A stretch of DNA of 10,313 nucleotides from CAAGNP01 sp964611185 (lineage in GTDB: Bacteria > Bacteroidota > Bacteroidia > Bacteroidales > UBA932). Of the stretch, positions 6,172 to 10,313 are shown piece after piece. The position numbers were made by a program, and so were the translations under genes. The notes beneath the pieces are model-generated. The model worked only from the letters and a program-made list of their open reading frames with translations, was not told where the DNA came from and made no database searches. Every line of letters begins with the position of its first letter. Position 1 is the first letter of the stretch. The DNA is taken from NCBI GenBank assembly GCA_964611185.1, contig CAZSXE010000045.1:1-10313 (forward strand), written 5' to 3'.

Positions 6172-7119
6172 ATGACTTCCCATGCCATATCTGTCGATTC
6201 GCTGACCCGTTCTTATGGGAAAAATCCTGCTTTGAAAGGGGTCTCTTTCGATGTGGATTATGGGGAAATATTCGGTTTGATAGGGCCTGACGGAGGGGGT
6301 AAAACCACTATATTCAGGATTCTTACCACCCTTATTCTTCCAGATAGCGGAAAGGCTTCTGTTTGCGGTTACGATGTGGTGAAGGATTATTATAAAATTC
6401 GCAGTATCGTAGGGTATATGCCGGGGCGTTTTTCGCTCTATCAGGATCTTAGTGTGGAGGAAAATTTGAATTTTTTCAGTACCCTTTTCGGCTCTTCTGT
6501 AGATGAGAATTATTATCTGATTAAGGATATTTTTTCTCAGCTTGAGCCTTTTAAAAAAAGAAAGGCGGCGGCTCTGTCCGGAGGGATGAAGCAAAAACTT
6601 GCCCTCTCGTGTGCCTTGATTCATAAGCCGAGGGTTTTATTTCTAGATGAGCCTACTACCGGTGTCGATCCGGTGTCGAGAAAAGAGTTCTGGGGGATGC
6701 TCAAGCGGCTTAAAGCAGATGGACTGTCCATATTGGTCTCTACCCCTTATATGGATGAGGCTACGATATGCGATCGTATTGCCCTGATAAGGGAAGGGAG
6801 GTTTATGGATACGGATACTCCGGAGAATGTTATGGGTAAATTTGATAGAACGCTCCTTTCGGTGACGGGGGAGAGGATGCACGCATTGTTGAGTGCTTTA
6901 AAAAACTGTCCTGAGGTGGAGAGTGCTTTTGCATTCGGAGATCGTCATCATATAGTTATTTCGGGGGATTCTTCGGATGGCATTGCTCTTTTGAGCAAAT
7001 ATTTAAGCGGGCAGGGATTTTCCGATTTCAGAATTGTCAAAGACAAACCCTCAGTAGAAGATTGTTTTATGCTTCTCGATGCGAGGGATAAAAAAGGGAT
7101 GCTTAATGGAAATGGCTGA
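6172..7119 (+). CDS. ABC exporter ATPase, YbhF N-half-like
   Basis: This is a cytoplasmic ATP-binding subunit of the ABC-2 exporter, matching the first half of the fused E. coli YbhF. The protein has 315 residues. Walker A is GPDGGGKTT (38-46), the signature is LSGGMKQKL (135-143), and Walker B is VLFLDEP (155-161) with catalytic Glu160. Two key residues are missing: the Q-loop reads GYMPGRF (Gly85 instead of Gln), and the H-loop reads STPYMDEA (Pro192 instead of His). Loss of the H-loop His is also seen in the N half of YbhF. Residues 225-315 form a C-terminal accessory domain ending in PSVEDCFMLL, as in YbhF. The ATG at 6172 is chosen over a TTG at 6163 that overlaps the preceding stop. The end overlaps the next ATPase gene. 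Confidence 0.93.
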   Translation: MTSHAISVDSLTRSYGKNPALKGVSFDVDYGEIFGLIGPDGGGKTTIFRILTTLILPDSGKASVCGYDVVKDYYKIRSIVGYMPGRFSLYQDLSVEENLNFFSTLFGSSVDENYYLIKDIFSQLEPFKKRKAAALSGGMKQKLALSCALIHKPRVLFLDEPTTGVDPVSRKEFWGMLKRLKADGLSILVSTPYMDEATICDRIALIREGRFMDTDTPENVMGKFDRTLLSVTGERMHALLSALKNCPEVESAFAFGDRHHIVISGDSSDGIALLSKYLSGQGFSDFRIVKDKPSVEDCFMLLDARDKKGMLNGNG

Positions 7120-7888
7120 AACGATAAAATCATGTAGAGTGCCGGAGGAATCGCCGGTTATTCAAGCAGTTAAGCTTACTAAGTGCTTCAATAAGTTTAC
7201 TGCAGTGGATCATATTTCGTTTTCTGTCCGTAAAGGGGAGATTTTCGGCTTTTTAGGGGCAAATGGGGCGGGTAAGACTACTGCTATGAGGATGCTTTGC
7301 GGTCTAAGCAAGCCCACTTCCGGCTATGGTTCGGTCGCCGGATTTGATATTTCGAGAAGGTCTCAGCAGGTTAAGCGTAATATTGGCTATATGAGCCAGA
7401 AGTTCTCCATGTACGAGGATTTAAAAGTGTGGGAGAATATTCGTCTTTTCGGAGGTATTTATGGGATGAAGGAGAGGGATATTAATGAAAAATCGGAAAT
7501 TCTTTTAAAGAGGCTCGGACTTGAAGATCAGAGGGACAGAATGGTGAGGTCTCTTCCTTTAGGGTGGAAGCAGAAGCTTGCTTTTTCGGTGGCCATTTTC
7601 CACACCCCCAAGGTCGTTTTTCTTGATGAGCCTACCGGAGGGGTGGATCCTGCTACCAGAAGAGAGTTTTGGGAGCTTATCTACGATGCGGCGGATAGTG
7701 GAATTACGGTTTTTGTTACTACACACTATATGGATGAGGCTGAGTATTGCGATAGAGTGACGATAATGGTGGATGGAAGGATAGAGGCGCTGGATACTCC
7801 TAAAAGATTGAAAGAAATTTATAATGCCGATAACATAGACCGTGTTTTCAGGCAGCTTGCCAGAAAAGCGGTGAGGCAGGGTGATTGA
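7106..7888 (+). CDS. ABC exporter ATPase, YbhF C-half-like
   Basis: This is the second ATP-binding subunit and probable heterodimer partner of the preceding ATPase; it matches the second half of YbhF. The protein has 260 residues. Walker A is GANGAGKTT (51-59), Q-loop Gln98 lies in GYMSQKF, Walker B is VVFLDEP (170-176) with Glu175, and the H-loop His207 lies in TTHYMDEAEYCDR. The signature motif is non-canonical, LPLGWKQKL instead of LSGGQ; YbhF has LPLGFKQRL at the same place. The first 17 residues resemble the linker that joins the two halves in YbhF. The start is uncertain: ATG at 7079, 7106 or 7112 are all in frame. 7106 and 7112 overlap the previous gene by 14 or 8 bases and suggest translational coupling. 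Confidence 0.92.
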   Translation: MEMAETIKSCRVPEESPVIQAVKLTKCFNKFTAVDHISFSVRKGEIFGFLGANGAGKTTAMRMLCGLSKPTSGYGSVAGFDISRRSQQVKRNIGYMSQKFSMYEDLKVWENIRLFGGIYGMKERDINEKSEILLKRLGLEDQRDRMVRSLPLGWKQKLAFSVAIFHTPKVVFLDEPTGGVDPATRREFWELIYDAADSGITVFVTTHYMDEAEYCDRVTIMVDGRIEALDTPKRLKEIYNADNIDRVFRQLARKAVRQGD

Positions 7889-7913
7889 TATTTGTATTTG
7901 TCAGTAAGGGGAT

Positions 7914-9026
7914 ATGAAACAGTTTTTTGCATTTGTAAAGAAAGAATTTTATCACATTTTACGTGATAAAAGGACTCTTCTTGTCTTGCTGATAATGCCG
8001 GTGGTGCAGATTATTCTCTTCGGTTTTGCCCTTTCTACTGAGATAAAGAATCTAAATATTGCGATTTTCGACCCTTCCAAAGATGAGGCTACGATGCGTA
8101 TTTCTCGAGATTTTGGTGCGAGCAGATATTTTCAGATAGTGGAAAATGTGTCAAGTATGGATGAGATAGACAGATTGTTTTTGTCCAACAGTATCGACCT
8201 TGCTGTTATTTTTGAAAATAATTTCTATGAAAGGGCGCTTCATCAGAGTGATGCTTCTGTTCAGATAATAGTCGATGGGTCAAATATCAATACGGCCACA
8301 ATGGCTGTAAATTATGCTTCGAATATTATCTCTTCATATCAGATGGAGCTTGCCGGCGAGAGTTTTAATTACCCTAAGATAGTCATTACGCCTCTTATCA
8401 AGATGCTTTACAATCCGCAGAGCAAGAGTGCTTTTACTTTTGTGCCGGGTGTTATGGGGATGATTCTGATGATGATTTGTGCGATGATGACGGCTGTGGC
8501 TATCGTGAGGGAAAAGGAGAGAGGGACTATGGAAGTTCTTCTTGTGTCGCCTGTGAAGCCGTTCTCCATAATTATTGCTAAGACGATACCTTATCTCGTA
8601 GTCTCTACTGTCAATCTGATTACTATTTTACTCCTTTCTGTTTTTGTTTTGGGTGTCTCTATTTCGGGAAGTATAGTATGGCTGTTTGTCATCTCTATTA
8701 TATTCATTGTTGTTTCTCTTTCTTTGGGGATACTGATTTCTACACTTGTTTCGAATCAGGTGGCCGCTATGCTTGCTTCCGGTATGCTTTTGATGCTTCC
8801 CACTATCCTTTTGTCGGGGATGCTTTTTCCTATTGAGGCTATGCCTAAAGTGCTCCAATGGATTACTTGTGCTTTCCCTGCCACATGGTATATAGACTCT
8901 ATGAAGATTATTATGATACAGGGGCTTGGTGTAAAATATGCTTTAAACGATATGCTTATCCTCATAGTTATGGCTATTTTTTATATGTCGCTTAGTTTAA
9001 TATTCTTTAAAAAAAGGCTTGAGTAA
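7914..9026 (+). CDS. ABC-2 family exporter permease, YbhS/YbhR type (first)
   Basis: This is an inner-membrane permease of a YbhSR-type multidrug exporter; it would pair with the following permease to form the transmembrane channel. The protein has 370 residues and the ABC-2 layout: a cytoplasmic N terminus KKEFYHILRDKRT (9-21), TM1 (about 21-41), a large periplasmic domain (about 42-175), then five membrane segments (about 177-197, 220-244, 253-278, 285-305, 345-365). Family motifs are NPQSKSAFTFVPG (167-179), the coupling segment REKERGTMEVLLVSPVKP (199-216) that contacts the ATPases, and SGMLFPIEAMP (301-311). It starts 25 bp after the ATPase gene, the widest gap in the operon, and overlaps the next gene by one base. 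Confidence 0.94.
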   Translation: MKQFFAFVKKEFYHILRDKRTLLVLLIMPVVQIILFGFALSTEIKNLNIAIFDPSKDEATMRISRDFGASRYFQIVENVSSMDEIDRLFLSNSIDLAVIFENNFYERALHQSDASVQIIVDGSNINTATMAVNYASNIISSYQMELAGESFNYPKIVITPLIKMLYNPQSKSAFTFVPGVMGMILMMICAMMTAVAIVREKERGTMEVLLVSPVKPFSIIIAKTIPYLVVSTVNLITILLLSVFVLGVSISGSIVWLFVISIIFIVVSLSLGILISTLVSNQVAAMLASGMLLMLPTILLSGMLFPIEAMPKVLQWITCAFPATWYIDSMKIIMIQGLGVKYALNDMLILIVMAIFYMSLSLIFFKKRLE

Positions 9027-10156
9027 TGGTATTGAAGTATTTGTTGGAAAAAGAATTTAAGCAGCTCTTCAGAAACAAGTTTATTCCGAAGTTGGTGTTC
9101 GGTATGCCTGTTCTGTTTATGCTTTTGTTTCCTTATGCTACTTCGATGGATGTTAAGAATATGGATCTGGTGGTTATAGATAATGATAAATCTGTAACAT
9201 CCAACAATCTCGTGGAGAAGATAGCATCGACCGATTATTTCAATATTGCCGCTATTTGTGCCGGGAATGATCAGGCGATGGAGATGGTAGAGTACGGCAA
9301 GTGCGATGCTATTCTCGAAATTCCTCCGTCGTTTGAAAAAGACATTATTTCCATGGGGATGGCTTCTGTTATGATTTCAGTCGATGCTGTGGATGCCTCT
9401 AAGGCCGGAGTCGGAAGTTCATATCTCGGAAATATAGTCTCGATTTTTGCCGATGAGCTCAGTGGTGAAAAAGAGGGTATTGTTTCTGATTATTCCCCCT
9501 CTCAGAGTCGATTGGGAGGGATTAAAGTAGTTCCATATTTTCGATATAATCCCAAAATGGATTATAAAATATTTATGATACCGGCGCTTATTGTCCTCAT
9601 TCTCACTATGATATGTGGTTTTCTTACTGCCCTGAATATTGTGGGGGAAAAGGAGTTTGGCACTATTGAGCAGATCAATGTTACCCCTGTCAGAAAGAGT
9701 GTTTTTATCCTCGGAAAGCTGATACCTTACTGGATTATAGGGACATTGATGCTTTTTCTTTCTATCTTTTTCGGATGGCTGATTTACGGTGTATGGCCCG
9801 CAGGAAGTCTTTTTGCCATTTTCTTGATTTCCATGCTCTACATTTTTATTATTTCGAGTTTTGGCCTTCTGATTTCCAATTTTTCCAATAATATGCAGCA
9901 GGCTATGTTTGTGGCTTTCTTTTTTATCATTGTTCTGTTTTTGATGAGTGGCATTTTTACCCCTATTGACAGTATGCCTCCCTTTGCAAAGGTCATAGCC
10001 AATTGTAACCCTGTAACATATTTTGCTCGAATAATGAGGGCTATTTATCTGAAAGGCAGCACCCTTTATGATCTTCTCCCCGATATATATACTCTGTTTG
10101 TATTTTTAGTTTTGCTCGCCAGTGCTGCTGTTGTAAGCTATTCCAAGAGATCGTAA
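9026..10156 (+). CDS. ABC-2 family exporter permease, YbhS/YbhR type (second)
   Basis: This is the second inner-membrane permease and presumed partner of the first. The protein has 376 residues with the same architecture: N-terminal KEFKQLFRNKFIPKL (9-23), TM1 (about 22-38), a periplasmic domain (about 40-180), and membrane segments at about 183-206, 228-251, 259-285, 293-313 and 351-370. The coupling segment is GEKEFGTIEQINVTPVRK (207-224), and SGIFTPIDSMP (308-318) matches the motif SGMLFPIEAMP in the first permease. The two are clearly paralogous but well diverged, as expected for an obligate heterodimer. Its ATG shares a base with the preceding stop (TAATG), which suggests coupled translation. 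It is the last gene of the operon; a tRNA follows 70 bp later. Confidence 0.94.
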   Translation: MVLKYLLEKEFKQLFRNKFIPKLVFGMPVLFMLLFPYATSMDVKNMDLVVIDNDKSVTSNNLVEKIASTDYFNIAAICAGNDQAMEMVEYGKCDAILEIPPSFEKDIISMGMASVMISVDAVDASKAGVGSSYLGNIVSIFADELSGEKEGIVSDYSPSQSRLGGIKVVPYFRYNPKMDYKIFMIPALIVLILTMICGFLTALNIVGEKEFGTIEQINVTPVRKSVFILGKLIPYWIIGTLMLFLSIFFGWLIYGVWPAGSLFAIFLISMLYIFIISSFGLLISNFSNNMQQAMFVAFFFIIVLFLMSGIFTPIDSMPPFAKVIANCNPVTYFARIMRAIYLKGSTLYDLLPDIYTLFVFLVLLASAAVVSYSKRS

Positions 10157-10175
10157 TTATATGCTTATTATTCAA

Positions 10176-10206
10176 GCAAGTTACCTTGCAATTAAAAATT
10201 TTTTTT
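10176..10206 (+). terminator. Possible weak terminator after the pump operon
   Basis: GCAAG (10176-10180), a TTAC loop and CTTGC (10185-10189) form a five-base hairpin 20 bp after the last permease stop. An AT-rich stretch follows, with eight Ts at 10199-10206. The T-run is nine bases from the stem, unlike a standard intrinsic terminator, and the stem is short. The Ts also abut the -7 box of the tRNA-Leu promoter, so they may simply be promoter spacer. Confidence 0.2.
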
Positions 10207-10213
10207 ACCTTTG
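10186..10213 (+). promoter_or_regulatory. Bacteroidetes-type promoter for tRNA-Leu
   Basis: TACCTTTG (10206-10213) matches the -7 consensus TAnnTTTG and ends 13 bases before the tRNA 5' end. A TTG at 10186-10188 could serve as the -33 element, but the spacing is 17 rather than 19 bases. The -7 box and its placement make the call reasonable. Confidence 0.65.
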
Positions 10214-10226
10214 CACTCCGTTTCAT

Positions 10227-10312
10227 GCTCAGGTGGTGGAATAGGTAGACACGCAGGACTTAAAATCCTGTGGGCAGTAATGTCCGTACGGGTTCGATTC
10301 CCGTCCCGAGCA
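10227..10312 (+). tRNA. tRNA-Leu (anticodon UAA)
   Basis: This is a class II tRNA with a long variable arm. Acceptor GCTCAGG pairs with CCCGAGC except for an A-C mismatch at the fifth pair. The D stem is GTG/CAC, and the anticodon stem is CAGGA/TCCTG with loop CTTAAAA (anticodon TAA at 10261-10263). The variable arm stem is GGGC/GTCC, and the T stem is ACGGG/CCCGT with loop TTCGATT. The discriminator is A at 10312, as expected for leucine. The single base after it is C, so whether CCA is encoded cannot be seen because the window ends. Confidence 0.96.
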
Positions 10313-10313
10313 C

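Noticed and set aside
7090..7096. Programmed -1 frameshift site at the A-run between the ATPase genes
   Set aside because: The downstream gene is in the +1 frame relative to the first, and the A-run is not aligned as a zero-frame A-AAA-AAG heptamer. No downstream stem-loop is evident.
7889..7913. Internal promoter between the second ATPase and the first permease
   Set aside because: Two TTTG strings occur in the 25-bp gap, but neither is preceded by TA at the required position, so there is no real -7 box.

Overview
The window looks like a chromosomal segment from a member of the Bacteroidetes (probably Bacteroidales). The main evidence is a set of -7 boxes of the form TAnnTTTG upstream of genes on both strands, two of them with a TTG or TTTG -33 element exactly 19 bases upstream. 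This is the sigma-ABfr promoter class of that phylum. The lack of clear Shine-Dalgarno sequences and the four-cysteine insert in PheS agree with this. I cannot name a genus. The sequence contains a run of exactly 100 Ns, so it is a scaffold, probably draft or metagenomic, and the true distance across the gap is unknown.

Layout. The left end carries tRNA-Gly(GCC) and pheS, both on the minus strand, each with its own promoter. After pheS comes the N gap (1394-1493). A partial gene of unknown function (plus strand) then runs out of the gap to 2488. A pair of 32-bp direct repeats, separated by exactly 32 bp, lies between this gene and a convergent MATE-family multidrug exporter gene (minus strand, 2549-3901). 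The MATE gene is divergent from a six-gene plus-strand operon that fills the rest of the window. The right end is tRNA-Leu(UAA) with its own -7 box.

The operon encodes a complete tripartite ABC exporter of the YbhGFSR type, together with its own outer-membrane channel. In order: TolC-family channel, HlyD/YbhG-like periplasmic adaptor (predicted lipoprotein), two ATP-binding subunits, and two ABC-2 permeases. The two ATPase genes correspond to the N- and C-terminal halves of the fused YbhF protein. They overlap by a few bases and carry complementary defects: the first has a canonical signature motif but lacks the Q-loop Gln and H-loop His, and the second has the Q and H residues but a non-canonical signature. 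The predicted heterodimer would have one complete ATP site. Spacing is tight throughout (overlaps or gaps of at most 26 bp), so the six genes are probably one transcript.

The MATE exporter and the ABC pump are divergently transcribed from a roughly 70-bp region with overlapping promoters. Both transcripts appear to begin within a few bases of their start codons. No transcriptional regulator is encoded in the window. Apart from the unknown partial gene, the repeat pair and the unusual ATPase arrangement, the content is ordinary core genome; I do not see convincing evidence for a new defence or mobile system.
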